A stretch of DNA of 64,000 nt, taken from Microbacterium oleivorans NBRC 103075. Lineage in GTDB: Bacteria > Actinomycetota > Actinomycetes > Actinomycetales > Microbacteriaceae. This document shows, piece after piece, positions 42,414 to 51,728 of this stretch (position 1 is its first letter; the number at the start of each line of letters is the position of its first letter). The stretch is taken from contig NZ_BCRG01000001.1 in assembly GCF_001552475.1 (NCBI RefSeq), positions 1-64,000 of the forward strand. The letters run 5' to 3'. A program made the position numbers and the translations under genes. The notes below the pieces were generated by a model. It had not been told where the DNA came from. It saw only the letters and a list, made by a program, of their open reading frames with translations, and searched no databases.

Positions 42414-45400
42414 GTGGGAATCTTCACCCTGCACCGTGGAAATGGGCTTTCGTTGTCTCACCTCGCCGTCCTGAGCCTCAAGAACCGCGCGCTCATCGCC
42501 CTCATCACGATCGTCGCGGCGATCTTCGGAGGGCTCGCACTCACGAGCCTGAAGCAGGAGCTGATCCCGCCGATCCAGCTGCCACAGCTGTCGATCCTCA
42601 CCACCTACCCCGGTGCGTCCCCCGACGTCGTCAACAACGATGTGTCGACGCCCATCGAGCAGGCGATCCAGGCCGTACCCGACCTCGAGTCCACCTCGTC
42701 GACGAGCACGACGAACGCGTCGATCATCCGGGCATCCTTCGCCTACGGCACCGATCTCGCGACCGCCGAGCAGAAGATCCTGCAGTCGATCAACCGCATC
42801 GACGACACCCTGCCCGACGGCATCGACACGAGCGTCCTCGCCTTCTCGACCGATGACCTCCCCGTCATCTCGCTCGCCGTGACCGGGTACGACGACGAGG
42901 CCGCGGTGCAGTCCCGGCTCGAGAACGCCGTCGTCCCCGACATCGAAGACCTCGACGGCGTCGCCGCAGCGCAGATCGTCGGCGGCCGCACCTCGCGCGT
43001 CACGATCACCCCCGACCAGGACGCGCTCGCCGCTGCGGGGTACACGCAGGCCGCCATCTCCGACGCGCTCGACCAGAACGGCAAGCTCTTCCCCGGTGGC
43101 ACGGTGAACGAGGGCGATCAGACCCTCACCGTCCAGACCGGCACGAAGCTCGACTCAGTCGATCAGATCACCAAGCTCCCGCTCGTCCCGACGGATGCCG
43201 CCCAGATCGCCGCGGGCTCCCTCACCGTCGGCGACGTCGCCAAGGTCGTGCTCGACACCGACCCCGTGACGTCCATCTCGCGCGTCGACGGCGAGCCCGC
43301 CCTGACGGTCTCCATCACGAAGCTCCCCGCCGCCAACACGGTCGACGTCTCGCACCTCGTCCGCGACTCCATCGGCGAGCTGAAGGACGCCCTCGGCAGC
43401 GGTGCGACCATCACGGTCGTCTTCGACCAGGCGCCCTACATCGAGCAGTCGATCGAGGCGCTCGCGCAGGAGGGCCTCCTCGGTCTCGCCTTCGCCGTCG
43501 TCGTCATCCTGATCTTCCTGATGTCGGTGCGTTCGACCCTCGTCACCGCCATCTCGATCCCGACGAGCGTGCTCATCACCTTCGTCGGCATCCAGGCGTT
43601 CGGCTACTCGCTCAACATCCTCACGCTCGGCGCGCTCACGATCGCGATCGGTCGTGTCGTCGACGACTCCATCGTCGTCATCGAGAACATCAAGCGGCAC
43701 TACGTCGGCGACGCGGACAAGCTGCAGTCGATCCTCTTGGCCGTGCGCGAGGTCGCGGCGGCCATCACGGCATCCACCCTCACCACGGTCGCCGTCTTCC
43801 TGCCCATCGCCTTCGTCGGCGATCTGACCGGTGAGCTGTTCCGACCGTTCGCACTCACCGTCACGATCGCGATGCTCGCGTCTCTGTTCGTCGCGCTCAC
43901 GATCGTGCCCGTGCTGGCGTACTGGTTCCTGCGACCGGGCAAGCCGGTGTTGGATGCCGCGGGCCGGGCCATCGACCCCGAGGATCCGACCGCACCGCCG
44001 ACCCGCCTGCAGGAGTCCTACCTGCCGGTGCTCCGCTGGACGCTCCGCCACTCTGTCGTCACCCTGCTGCTCGCCGTCGTCGTGCTCGGCGGCACCATCG
44101 CCGCCGTGCCGCTCATGAAGGTCAACTTCCTCGGCGACTCGGGTCAGAACACCTTCACCGTGACGCAGAACGTGGGCGCGACCGCGAGCCTGAAGACCCA
44201 GGACGCCGCGGCCGAGCGGGTCGAGAAGGTCCTCCTCGACGTCGACGGCATCGACACCGTGCAGACCTCGATCGGCTCCTCGGGCTCGGCTCTCCGCGAC
44301 GCGTTCTCGGGCGGCGGTACCGGCATCACCTACTCGATCACGACCGACCCCGACGCCGATCAGGAGCAGATCCGCACCGACGTGCAGAACGCTGTCGCCG
44401 ACCTGAAGGATGCCGGCGAGGTCACCGTCGCCGCGTCGCAGGGCGGGTTCGGTTCCAGTGACATCGAGGTCGACGTGACGGCCCCCGACGCGGGCGTCCT
44501 CCGTGACGCGACCGACAAGGTCCTCGCGAAGCTGAAGGATGCCGACGGCATCGACCAGGTCGACTCGAACCTCTCGGCATCCCTCCCATTCGTCTCGGTG
44601 GCGGTCGACCGTGCCAAGGCCGCAGACCTCGGGCTGTCGGAGGTCGCCGTCGGTGGCCTCGTGTCGAACACGATGCAGCCGCGCCAGATCGGCACCGTCG
44701 AGATCGACGATTCCACGCTCACGGTCTACCTGCGGGCGTCGGAGATCCCGAAGACGATCGACCAGCTGCGCGGGCTCGAGATCGCCAGTGCGTCGGGTCT
44801 CGTCCGACTCGACGAGGTGTCAACCATCACGGAGTCCGAGGGCCCCTCGTCGATCACGAGCGAGCGTGGACAGCGGACGGCATCCATCACCGTCACTCCG
44901 TCGAGCGACGACCTGAACGCCGCGAACGCGACGGTCACCCAGGCACTCGCCGCCGCCGACCTGCCGCAGGGAGCGGATGCCGCGATCGGCGGCGTCGTCA
45001 CACAGCAGCAGGACGCGTTCGCTCAGCTCGGACTCGCGATCCTCGCCGCGATCCTGATCGTCTACATCGTCATGGTCGCGACCTTCAAGTCGCTCCGCCA
45101 GCCGCTGCTGCTGCTCGTGTCGGTGCCGTTCGCGGCGACGGGCGCCATCCTGCTGCAGATCGCGTCGGGCGTTCCGCTGGGTGTGGCATCGCTCATCGGT
45201 GTGCTGATGCTCGTCGGCATCGTCGTGACGAACGCGATCGTCCTCATCGACCTCGTCAACCAGTACCGGGAGAAGGGTCTGTCGACCCCCGAGGCGGTGA
45301 TGGCCGGTGGTGCTCGGCGTCTGCGGCCTATTCTCATGACGGCGCTCGCGACGATCTTCGCGCTCACCCCGATGGCCCTCGGCATCACGGGGCATGGCGG

Positions 45401-45713
45401 CTTCATCTCGCAGCCCCTCGCCATCGTCGTGATCGGCGGACTCGTGTCGTCCACCGTCCTGACGCTGCTCGTCCTCCCGGCCCTCTACAACCTGGTCGAG
45501 GGCGCCAAGGAGCGTCGCGCCGCGAAGCGCGGCGACGTCGCTCCCGCGGTGGCGGCGAGCGAGGCGCCGATGACGCGTCGGGCACGGCGGGGCGCGGCAT
45601 CCACCGCCGTCACCGGTGCCGCAGCCGTCGACACCGCCCTCGTCATCGAGGAGGCACCGGACGTCGAGATCCCGCTGAACGAGCCGCGGGGCGACTCCGA
45701 GCGTCGGGACTGA
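42414..45713 (+). CDS. RND-superfamily efflux permease (AcrB/HAE1-like)
   Basis: A protein of 1099 residues (from GTG 42414; TTG 42453 would give 1086). It has 12 membrane segments and two large extracytoplasmic loops. The proton-relay Asp pair is in IGRVVDDSIVVIENIKRHY in segment 4. Ends such as IVTNAIVLIDLVNQYREKG and GGARRLRPILMTALATIFALTPMALG are those of the AcrB/HAE1 class rather than MmpL. No adaptor (MFP) or outer-membrane gene is present, as expected in a monoderm. The last 80 residues are a charged, Ala-rich tail. Substrate unknown; drugs or lipids are likely. Confidence 0.9.
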   Translation: MGIFTLHRGNGLSLSHLAVLSLKNRALIALITIVAAIFGGLALTSLKQELIPPIQLPQLSILTTYPGASPDVVNNDVSTPIEQAIQAVPDLESTSSTSTTNASIIRASFAYGTDLATAEQKILQSINRIDDTLPDGIDTSVLAFSTDDLPVISLAVTGYDDEAAVQSRLENAVVPDIEDLDGVAAAQIVGGRTSRVTITPDQDALAAAGYTQAAISDALDQNGKLFPGGTVNEGDQTLTVQTGTKLDSVDQITKLPLVPTDAAQIAAGSLTVGDVAKVVLDTDPVTSISRVDGEPALTVSITKLPAANTVDVSHLVRDSIGELKDALGSGATITVVFDQAPYIEQSIEALAQEGLLGLAFAVVVILIFLMSVRSTLVTAISIPTSVLITFVGIQAFGYSLNILTLGALTIAIGRVVDDSIVVIENIKRHYVGDADKLQSILLAVREVAAAITASTLTTVAVFLPIAFVGDLTGELFRPFALTVTIAMLASLFVALTIVPVLAYWFLRPGKPVLDAAGRAIDPEDPTAPPTRLQESYLPVLRWTLRHSVVTLLLAVVVLGGTIAAVPLMKVNFLGDSGQNTFTVTQNVGATASLKTQDAAAERVEKVLLDVDGIDTVQTSIGSSGSALRDAFSGGGTGITYSITTDPDADQEQIRTDVQNAVADLKDAGEVTVAASQGGFGSSDIEVDVTAPDAGVLRDATDKVLAKLKDADGIDQVDSNLSASLPFVSVAVDRAKAADLGLSEVAVGGLVSNTMQPRQIGTVEIDDSTLTVYLRASEIPKTIDQLRGLEIASASGLVRLDEVSTITESEGPSSITSERGQRTASITVTPSSDDLNAANATVTQALAAADLPQGADAAIGGVVTQQQDAFAQLGLAILAAILIVYIVMVATFKSLRQPLLLLVSVPFAATGAILLQIASGVPLGVASLIGVLMLVGIVVTNAIVLIDLVNQYREKGLSTPEAVMAGGARRLRPILMTALATIFALTPMALGITGHGGFISQPLAIVVIGGLVSSTVLTLLVLPALYNLVEGAKERRAAKRGDVAPAVAASEAPMTRRARRGAASTAVTGAAAVDTALVIEEAPDVEIPLNEPRGDSERRD

Positions 45714-45716
45714 GGC

Positions 45717-46619
45717 TCAGCCGACGAGGTCGACGCCCCAGTCGAGCGTCCAGGTCTCGTCCGGCGCGAGCCGGCGGAGGCTCCGGCCGGAGTTGAACGC
45801 GTCGGCAGGCGCCGTCATCGGCTCGATCGCGACGGCGAGGTCGTGGCCGGGGAACCGGTCGGTCGTGAACACCTGCACGTACTCGAACCCCTCGCCCGCC
45901 CAGACGTTCAGGCGGCGGCCGTCGGGTGCGATGAGGTGCGCCTCGATGCGTCCCTCGCGGCGGGGGAGGCCGGCGTAGGCCACGTCGAGCGCGAGGTCGC
46001 CGACGCGGCGCGGCGCGCTCAGGTCGTGCTCGTCGTCGATCGGCTCCTCGGCCACGGGGATGTTCTGCTCGTCGAGGCGGAACCAGGTGCGGGCCTCGAG
46101 CTGCAGCGACAGATCCGCGGTGTCGACATCCGAGATGCGGAAGTACGGGTGCGTTCCGACGGCGACGGGCGCGTCACTGGACCCGACGTTCGTGATCTCG
46201 TGCGTGACGCGGAGCCCGCCGGCGACGAGCCTGTAGGTCACGCGGTTCTCGAGGTGGTACGGGTACCCCGACTGCGGGAAGACATCCGCGCGCAGGGTGA
46301 TCGCGGCATCCGTCTGCGTTTCAGCCCGGTAGGGAGCGAAGCGGAGCAGCCCGTGCGACGCGTTGCCGAACTTCGGCTCGGTGATCGCGAGCTGGCGGAG
46401 CTCGCCGTCGTCCTCCCAGCGTCCGTCGCGGATGCGGTTCGGCCACGGGACGAGGACGATGCCGGATGCCGCTGGTGTCGGCACGTCGGCGGGGTAATCG
46501 GGCACGAGGTCGACCCCACCGACGCGGAGTGCGCGGAGTGCGGCGCCGACCTCGGCGATCTCGGCCGACACGTCGGCGGCGCGGAGGGAGAAACGGGTTC
46601 CGGTGGGATCGGCGGCCAT
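45717..46619 (-). CDS. Aldose 1-epimerase (galactose mutarotase-like)
   Basis: A 300-residue protein of the aldose-1-epimerase/YeaD-like beta-sandwich family. Candidate catalytic residues are His in FGNASHGLLRF (near 90) and VGTHPYFRI (near 170), with a Glu in VAIEPMTAPADAFNSG (near 266) that acts as base. It interconverts sugar anomers in the cytoplasm. ATG 46619 has TACGCT (46631-46626) six bases upstream, so this start beats the longer frame and suggests a leaderless mRNA. Convergent with the RND gene, three bases apart. Confidence 0.88.
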   Translation of the reverse strand: MAADPTGTRFSLRAADVSAEIAEVGAALRALRVGGVDLVPDYPADVPTPAASGIVLVPWPNRIRDGRWEDDGELRQLAITEPKFGNASHGLLRFAPYRAETQTDAAITLRADVFPQSGYPYHLENRVTYRLVAGGLRVTHEITNVGSSDAPVAVGTHPYFRISDVDTADLSLQLEARTWFRLDEQNIPVAEEPIDDEHDLSAPRRVGDLALDVAYAGLPRREGRIEAHLIAPDGRRLNVWAGEGFEYVQVFTTDRFPGHDLAVAIEPMTAPADAFNSGRSLRRLAPDETWTLDWGVDLVG

Positions 46620-46661
46620 GCCGTCAGCGTATCGGCGCGGCGGGTTCCCAGGTGGGACCGG

Positions 46662-46853
46662 TAGCGTAGTCACGTCGGCGGAGGACACCGCGCTGTGCGC
46701 GGGCATCCTGTGTAGTCCTCGGGGCCGATCGCGACGCCCGATCCGCGGTGTCGCAACCAGTAACTGGAATGGCCCCCGGCCGACGGAAGTCCGGGTTTCA
46801 CCGTGCGTACGCGCACGGCGCTGTTCTCGTGCGAGAACTCAGAAAGCACACGC
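46662..46853 (+). promoter_or_regulatory. Long candidate 5' leader of the DEAD-box helicase gene
   Basis: TAGCGT at 46662-46667 could be a -10, which gives a leader of about 180 bases, unusual in this window. It contains the perfect inverted repeat GTTCTCGTGCGAGAAC (46823-46838) close to the start codon and the hairpin GTGCGtacgCGCAC just before it. The ribosome site (AGAAAG) is weak. A structured, temperature-responsive leader is possible. Confidence 0.4.
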
Positions 46854-49031
46854 ATGCCCAAGAACAAGAAGCCGGCCGGCGGCCGCGCTCAGAACTTCGA
46901 GCCCCGCTTCGGCAAGAAGACCTCCTACCAGGACGCGAAGCGTCGCCCCGGTCAGGCCTCCGCCGGTACCGCCGGCAGCTCGAGCCCCAAGCACCGCGGG
47001 TACCGCGCCGCAGAGGAAGGTGGCGCCACGAAGGGCCGCTGGACCGAGCAGGACCGCGCCGGCCGCGCCGAGGCGCGCGGCATCCGCTCTCACGCCCGCA
47101 GCGACCGTGGTGACCGTCCCGCCGGTGGCGAGCGTCCGCGCTTCGACCGTGCGGGTGGCGCGGAGCGTCCTCGTTTCGACCGCAGCGAGCGTCCCGCTCG
47201 TTCGTTCGATGACCGTCCTCGTCGGGATGACCGCACCGAGCGTCCGCGTTTCGACCGTGCGGGTGGCGCCGAGCGTCCGCGCTTCGACCGCAGCGAGCGT
47301 CCCGCTCGTTCGTTCGATGACCGTCCTCGTCGGGATGACCGTCCCGCCGGTGGCGAGCGTCCCCGCTACGACCGTGCCGGCGGCGCGGAGCGTCCTCGTT
47401 TCGACCGCAACGAGCGTCCTGCGCGTTCGTTCAACGACCGTCCCCGCCGGGACGACCGGACTGAGCGTCCGCGTTTCGACCGCAACGAGCGGCCCGCTCG
47501 TTCGTTCGACGACCGTCCGCGTCGCGATGACCGCACCGAGCGTCCGCGCTTCGACCGTGCCGGTGGCGCCGACCGTCCCCGTTTCGACCGGACCGAGCGC
47601 CCCGCTCGTTCGTTCGACGATCGCCCCCGTCGCGACGACCGGACCGAGCGTCCCCGTTTCGACCGTTCCGAGCGCCCCGCTCGTTCGTTCGACGACCGTC
47701 CCCGTCGCGACGACCGTCCCCGCCGTGACGACCGTCCGAACCGTGGAGATTGGAAGGCTGACGAGAAGTCGAAGGCCCACCAGGACCACGTCGACGTCGT
47801 GCACGAGCGTCTCCAGGCTGAAGCGGTGGATGCCGCATCCGTCGAGCAGGCATCGTTCAGCGACCTCGGCCTCGGCCAGAACCTCGTCCGCACCCTCGAG
47901 GGGCTGGGCGCCAAGGCCCCCTTCCCGATTCAGGCTGCGACCGTCGGTCCGATTCTCGAGGGCCGCGACGTCCTCGCCCGCGGCCGCACCGGCTCGGGCA
48001 AGACGATCGCCTTCGGCGCTCCGCTGGTCGAGCGCGTGCTCCGAGGTCAGGCCGGCAAGCGCCGCGCTTGGGGCCGTTCGCCGCAGGCTCTGATCCTCGC
48101 GCCGACGCGTGAGCTCGCGCTGCAGATCGACCGCACCGTGCAGGAGCTCGCGCAGAGCGTGGGCCTGTTCACGACACAGATCTACGGTGGCGTCCCGCAG
48201 GGCCGCCAGGTCGGTGCGCTCAAGAAGGGTGTCGACATCATCATCGGTACCCCGGGCCGCATCGAAGACCTCGAGAAGCAGGGCAAGCTCGACCTGTCCG
48301 AGGTCGGCATCGTGGTCCTCGACGAGGCCGACCACATGAGCGAGCTGGGCTTCCTCGAGCCGATGCAGCGCATCCTCCGCCTCGTGCAGGACGACGCGCA
48401 GAAGCTGCTCTTCTCCGCCACGCTCGACCGCGAGGTCGCCGCTCTCGTCGACGAGTTCCTCGTGAACCCGGCCGTGTACGAGGTCGCCGGTGAGACGCAG
48501 GAGACCAGCACGATCGATCACCGCGTGCTCGTCATCGACCACCGGGACAAGGCCGAGATCCTCACCTCGCTCGTCGACCGCGACGGCAAGACGCTCGTCT
48601 TCACGCGGACCCGCGCGTACTCCGAGATGCTCGTCGAGCAGTTCGAGGATGCCGGGATCGCCGCCGTCGCCCTCCACGGCGACCTCAACCAGGCCAAGCG
48701 CACCCGCAACCTGCAGCGTCTGACCGACGGCAAGGTCAACGTGCTCGTCGCGACGGATGTGGCGGCTCGCGGCATCCACGTCGACGACATCGACCTGGTC
48801 GTCCAGGCCGACGCGCCCGACGAGTACAAGACGTACACGCACCGCTCCGGCCGTACCGGTCGCGCGGGCCGCACGGGCACGGTCGTCACGCTGATCACGC
48901 GTCAGCGTCGTCGGCGCATGACCGAGATGCTCGAGCGCGCCGAGATCGACGCGCCGTTTGACGAGGCTCGCGCCGGCGACGACGTGCTCGAGGAGATCAC
49001 GGGTCGTCAGGCCGCGAACGTCGACGCCTGA
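46854..49031 (+). CDS. DEAD-box RNA helicase with N-terminal Arg/Asp-rich repeats
   Basis: A 725-residue ATP-dependent RNA helicase. Residues about 1-83 are basic, 84-300 are low-complexity repeats of RPRFDR and ARSFDDRPRRDDR, and the two-domain core runs from about 335 to 700. Core motifs: GRTGSGKT, PTRELALQ, GTPGR, VLDEADHM, SATL, VFTRTRAYSE, ATDVAARGIHV and HRSGRTGRAG. Such helicases unwind mRNA and help ribosome building, mostly in the cold. In most relatives the disordered arm is C-terminal, so the N-terminal position is noteworthy. ATG 46854 gives MPKNKKPAGG; an upstream ATG in frame exists at 46803. Confidence 0.92.
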   Translation: MPKNKKPAGGRAQNFEPRFGKKTSYQDAKRRPGQASAGTAGSSSPKHRGYRAAEEGGATKGRWTEQDRAGRAEARGIRSHARSDRGDRPAGGERPRFDRAGGAERPRFDRSERPARSFDDRPRRDDRTERPRFDRAGGAERPRFDRSERPARSFDDRPRRDDRPAGGERPRYDRAGGAERPRFDRNERPARSFNDRPRRDDRTERPRFDRNERPARSFDDRPRRDDRTERPRFDRAGGADRPRFDRTERPARSFDDRPRRDDRTERPRFDRSERPARSFDDRPRRDDRPRRDDRPNRGDWKADEKSKAHQDHVDVVHERLQAEAVDAASVEQASFSDLGLGQNLVRTLEGLGAKAPFPIQAATVGPILEGRDVLARGRTGSGKTIAFGAPLVERVLRGQAGKRRAWGRSPQALILAPTRELALQIDRTVQELAQSVGLFTTQIYGGVPQGRQVGALKKGVDIIIGTPGRIEDLEKQGKLDLSEVGIVVLDEADHMSELGFLEPMQRILRLVQDDAQKLLFSATLDREVAALVDEFLVNPAVYEVAGETQETSTIDHRVLVIDHRDKAEILTSLVDRDGKTLVFTRTRAYSEMLVEQFEDAGIAAVALHGDLNQAKRTRNLQRLTDGKVNVLVATDVAARGIHVDDIDLVVQADAPDEYKTYTHRSGRTGRAGRTGTVVTLITRQRRRRMTEMLERAEIDAPFDEARAGDDVLEEITGRQAANVDA
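47105..47750 (+). repeat. Coding tandem repeats in the helicase arm
   Basis: The region encodes six copies of ARSF(D/N)DRPRRDDR interleaved with about ten RPR(F/Y)DR units. Neighbouring copies are almost identical in DNA, with spacing of roughly 66 or 111 bases, so slipped-strand or recombination changes in copy number are likely between strains. Confidence 0.85.
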
Positions 49032-49053
49032 GCGTTCTCACTAGGGTGGGCGG

Positions 49054-49479
49054 ATGCCGATCGTCATCCGCCCCCTCGGTGATCCCGACGTCGAGTCGGT
49101 CGTGTCGCTGTGGCACGCGGTCGGGCTGACGCGTCCCTGGAACGACCCGCACCGCGACATCGCGCGTGCCCGCGCCGTCTGGTCCGACCTCCTGCTGGTC
49201 GCGGCCGACGGCGCTCGTGTCGTCGGGTCCGTCATGGCCGGCTACGACGGACACCGCGGGTGGTTGTACTACCTCGCGAGCGATCCCGATCGCCGCGGCG
49301 AAGGCATCGGGCGGATGCTAGTCGCCGAAGCCGAGCAGCGACTCGAAGCACTTGGCTGTCCGAAGGTCATGCTGATGGTCCGTGAGGGCAACGACGCGGT
49401 CACCGACTTCTACGGTGCCATCGGCTACGCGCGTGACGCGACGTCCGTCCTCGGCAAGCGCCTGATACCCGACGACTGA
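49054..49479 (+). CDS. GNAT-family N-acetyltransferase
   Basis: A 141-residue acetyltransferase. The acetyl-CoA loop R/Q-x-x-G-x-G/A is DRRGEGIGRML near residues 87-97, followed by EAEQRLEALGCPKVMLMVREGN and a C-terminal FYGAIGYARD, the typical GNAT end. It resembles the YpeA/RimI-like group that acetylates small molecules or protein N termini. The target is unknown. TAGGGT at 49042-49047 is six bases before the ATG, so the gene probably has its own leaderless promoter despite lying 22 bases after the helicase gene. Confidence 0.9.
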   Translation: MPIVIRPLGDPDVESVVSLWHAVGLTRPWNDPHRDIARARAVWSDLLLVAADGARVVGSVMAGYDGHRGWLYYLASDPDRRGEGIGRMLVAEAEQRLEALGCPKVMLMVREGNDAVTDFYGAIGYARDATSVLGKRLIPDD

Positions 49480-49480
49480 G

Positions 49481-50560
49481 TCAGAAGAGCATCGCGGATG
49501 CCTGTTCCCGGGTCGCCTTCTTCATGACGGGCCCCGTGGTCCGCACTGCGCCGGTGGTCCGCACGGCTCCGAGGCCCGCTCGGGGCGGCATGTCCTCCTC
49601 CTCGAGGCGCCCGTGCAGACCGTGGCGCTGGAGGATCGGACGCACACGCGCCGACAGCCACGAGCGGTAGCCTGTGGGCGCCGAGACCGACGAGCCCGGG
49701 TAGAGGCCCCGATAGGCGGGCACGAGGTCGGGACACTCCCGCTCGAGCCACGCCCAGAACCACTCCTTGGCGCCGGGCCGCAGGTGCAACGCGCCGAACA
49801 CGACCCGACGGGCTCCGGATGCGGCGATCCGTGCGATCGCGTCGTCGAGGACGTCGATCCCGTCGGTCAGGTGAGGCACGATCGGCATCAGGAAGACCGT
49901 GGTCGAGAACCCGGCATCCGTCGCCGCCTTCACCGTGTCGAGGCGCGCCTGGAACGATGGTGCCCCCGGTTCGAGGAGCTGCCGCAACGGCTCGTGCGGA
50001 ATGGCGATCGACATGGCGATGTGAATCGGGACGCGAGTCGCGGCATCCGTCAATTGCGGCAGGTCGCGGCGCAGCAACGTTCCCTTCGTCAGTATCGAGA
50101 ACGGCGTGCCGCTCGCCGTCAACGCGTCGATGATCCCCGGCATCAGCGTGTAGCGGCCCTCTGCGCGCTGGTACGGATCGGTGTTCGTGCCGAGGGCGAC
50201 CGGCTCGTGACGCCACGACGGCTTGGCGAGCTCGCGCGCGAGGACTTCCGCGACATTCACCTTCACGACGATCTGCGAATCGAAGTCTGCGCCGGCGTCG
50301 AGGTCGAGGTAGGTGTGCGTGTTGCGAGCGAAGCAGTAGGCGCATGCATGTTGGCACCCCCGGTATGGGTTCACCGACCAGGAGAACGGCATCGCCGATC
50401 CGCTCGGCACGTGATTGAGCGCGGACTTCGCGACGACTTCGTGGAAGGTCATCCCCGCGAACTCCGGCGTCGTGACCGAGCGAACGAGTCCACCCATGGA
50501 CTCGAGGCCGGGCAGGGCGGCCTCGTCGACCGCCGAGATGTTCTGACCCTGCCAACGCAT
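49481..50560 (-). CDS. Rv2578c-type radical SAM protein
   Basis: A 359-residue radical SAM protein. The cluster motif is CQHACAYC (Cx3Cx2C) in NPYRGCQHACAYCFARNTHTYLD near residues 65-87, and GTNTDPYQRAE near 125 follows, as in the Rv2578c family, distantly related to spore photoproduct lyase. The role is not established. I use ATG 50560 (MRWQGQN), since the 20 extra residues to GTG 50620 would cover the promoter. A LexA-like box (50569-50584) lies just upstream, which points to DNA-damage control. The tail has a duplicated VRTTG. Confidence 0.85.
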   Translation of the reverse strand: MRWQGQNISAVDEAALPGLESMGGLVRSVTTPEFAGMTFHEVVAKSALNHVPSGSAMPFSWSVNPYRGCQHACAYCFARNTHTYLDLDAGADFDSQIVVKVNVAEVLARELAKPSWRHEPVALGTNTDPYQRAEGRYTLMPGIIDALTASGTPFSILTKGTLLRRDLPQLTDAATRVPIHIAMSIAIPHEPLRQLLEPGAPSFQARLDTVKAATDAGFSTTVFLMPIVPHLTDGIDVLDDAIARIAASGARRVVFGALHLRPGAKEWFWAWLERECPDLVPAYRGLYPGSSVSAPTGYRSWLSARVRPILQRHGLHGRLEEEDMPPRAGLGAVRTTGAVRTTGPVMKKATREQASAMLF

Positions 50561-50568
50561 CTCTATAG

Positions 50569-50584
50569 TCGAACACAGCTTCGA
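50569..50584. promoter_or_regulatory. Candidate SOS (LexA) box
   Basis: TCGAACACAGCTTCGA matches the actinobacterial LexA box TCGAAC-N4-GTTCGA at all but one of 12 fixed positions. It is 9 bases before the radical SAM start codon, where LexA would block transcription. The divergent M15 gene starts 72 bases on the other side. Confidence 0.6.
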
Positions 50585-50655
50585 AAGACTGTCAACGATA
50601 CACGCGGGATGATCGAACACCGGGAACGCGAGGGGTCCACTGCGAGACTGGGCAG

Positions 50656-51612
50656 GTGTCTGAGACGAGGAGCGCCGCCCGGCGGCAGGTGCTCCGCAGG
50701 CGCCGTCAGCGCCGAGCGCTCCTGCTCCTGACGCTCACCACGGCCCTGATCGTCACGCTCGTCGTGGTCGTCACCCGGGCGATCGCACCTGACGACGCCG
50801 TCGCAGACCCGGCATCCGATCCCGTTCCGGCCGCGTCGTCACCCGTTGCCGTGTCCTCCCCGCCTGCCGCCGACCCCGCAGAAGCGACCCCGCCGATCTG
50901 CGAGACGGATGCCGTGGTCTCGGCGCTCGCCGAGGGTTCCGACGCCGACGTGATCACCGCCTTCGGGGGCGGCGAACCGTTCCGCCGTGCGGTCGCCGAC
51001 GGCACGGCACCGTGCATCGACCTGCACGAGGCCGGCCGCCTCTGGGTCGTCGCGAACAAGCGGCATCCGCTCAGTCCCATCGACCACTGGCCGTCACCGC
51101 AGGCGCGACCGCAGGACGTCCGGATCGTCTCGGGCGGCTCGCTGCTCGCGGAGACCGCTGCCGCCCTCGACGAGTTGTCGGCTGACCTCGTCGCCGCGGG
51201 GGCCGGCAAGATCGGTGTGAGCAGCGGCTTCCGCCCCTACGATTTCCAAGTCGAGACCTACAATCGCCACGTCGCCAATCGAGGCAAGGTTGCCGCCGAC
51301 CTCCGCAGCGCCCGCCCCGGACACAGCGAACACCAGACGGGTCTCGCCGTGGACGTCGTCGCGTGCGATTCCGGATGCGGCGACCACGACGGTTTCGGCG
51401 GCACCCCGCAGTCGGAGTGGATCGCCGCGAACTCGTGGCGGTACGGCTTCATCGTCCGCTACGAAGAGGGTCACACCGATACCACCGGGTACTCCGCGGA
51501 GCCGTGGCACTTGCGCTTCGTCGGTCAGGAGCTCGCGGCTGCGTACGCCGAGGGTGGCTTCCACACGCTCGAGGAGTTCTTCGGCCTAGAGCCCGCTCCC
51601 GACTACCACTGA
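50656..51612 (+). CDS. M15-family D,D-carboxypeptidase (VanY-like)
   Basis: A 318-residue protein with a short basic N terminus, one membrane segment (ALLLLTLTTALIVTLVVVVT at about 21-40), a spacer, and an extracytoplasmic peptidase M15B domain from about 130. Zinc-site residues are in SARPGHSEHQTGLAVDV (His and Asp of HxxxxxxD) and WHLRF near 285; SGFRPYDFQ is the substrate-arm motif. It trims the last D-Ala of cell-wall peptides. Start GTG 50656 has GAGACT six bases upstream. Divergent from the radical SAM gene; regulation by the SOS box is possible but distant. Confidence 0.9.
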   Translation: MSETRSAARRQVLRRRRQRRALLLLTLTTALIVTLVVVVTRAIAPDDAVADPASDPVPAASSPVAVSSPPAADPAEATPPICETDAVVSALAEGSDADVITAFGGGEPFRRAVADGTAPCIDLHEAGRLWVVANKRHPLSPIDHWPSPQARPQDVRIVSGGSLLAETAAALDELSADLVAAGAGKIGVSSGFRPYDFQVETYNRHVANRGKVAADLRSARPGHSEHQTGLAVDVVACDSGCGDHDGFGGTPQSEWIAANSWRYGFIVRYEEGHTDTTGYSAEPWHLRFVGQELAAAYAEGGFHTLEEFFGLEPAPDYH

Positions 51613-51728
51613 CGAGACGGAACTCAGTCGCGCTCACCCTGGCATTCAATCCCACGGGGCGCGTACAGTGGTGGCTGGCGACGCCGCCCACGAGCGCAGT
51701 GTCGCGCCGACACGAAGGGGGTCCGCGC

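Noticed and set aside
46662..46853. A tRNA in the helicase leader
   Set aside because: There is no GGTTCGA-type T-loop and the arms do not make a cloverleaf.
46839..48842. A 667-residue minus-strand frame rich in GTV and ERTSG repeats opposite the helicase
   Set aside because: It mirrors the coding repeats of the plus-strand helicase. The plus strand has all DEAD-box motifs, so the repeats on the other strand are a by-product.
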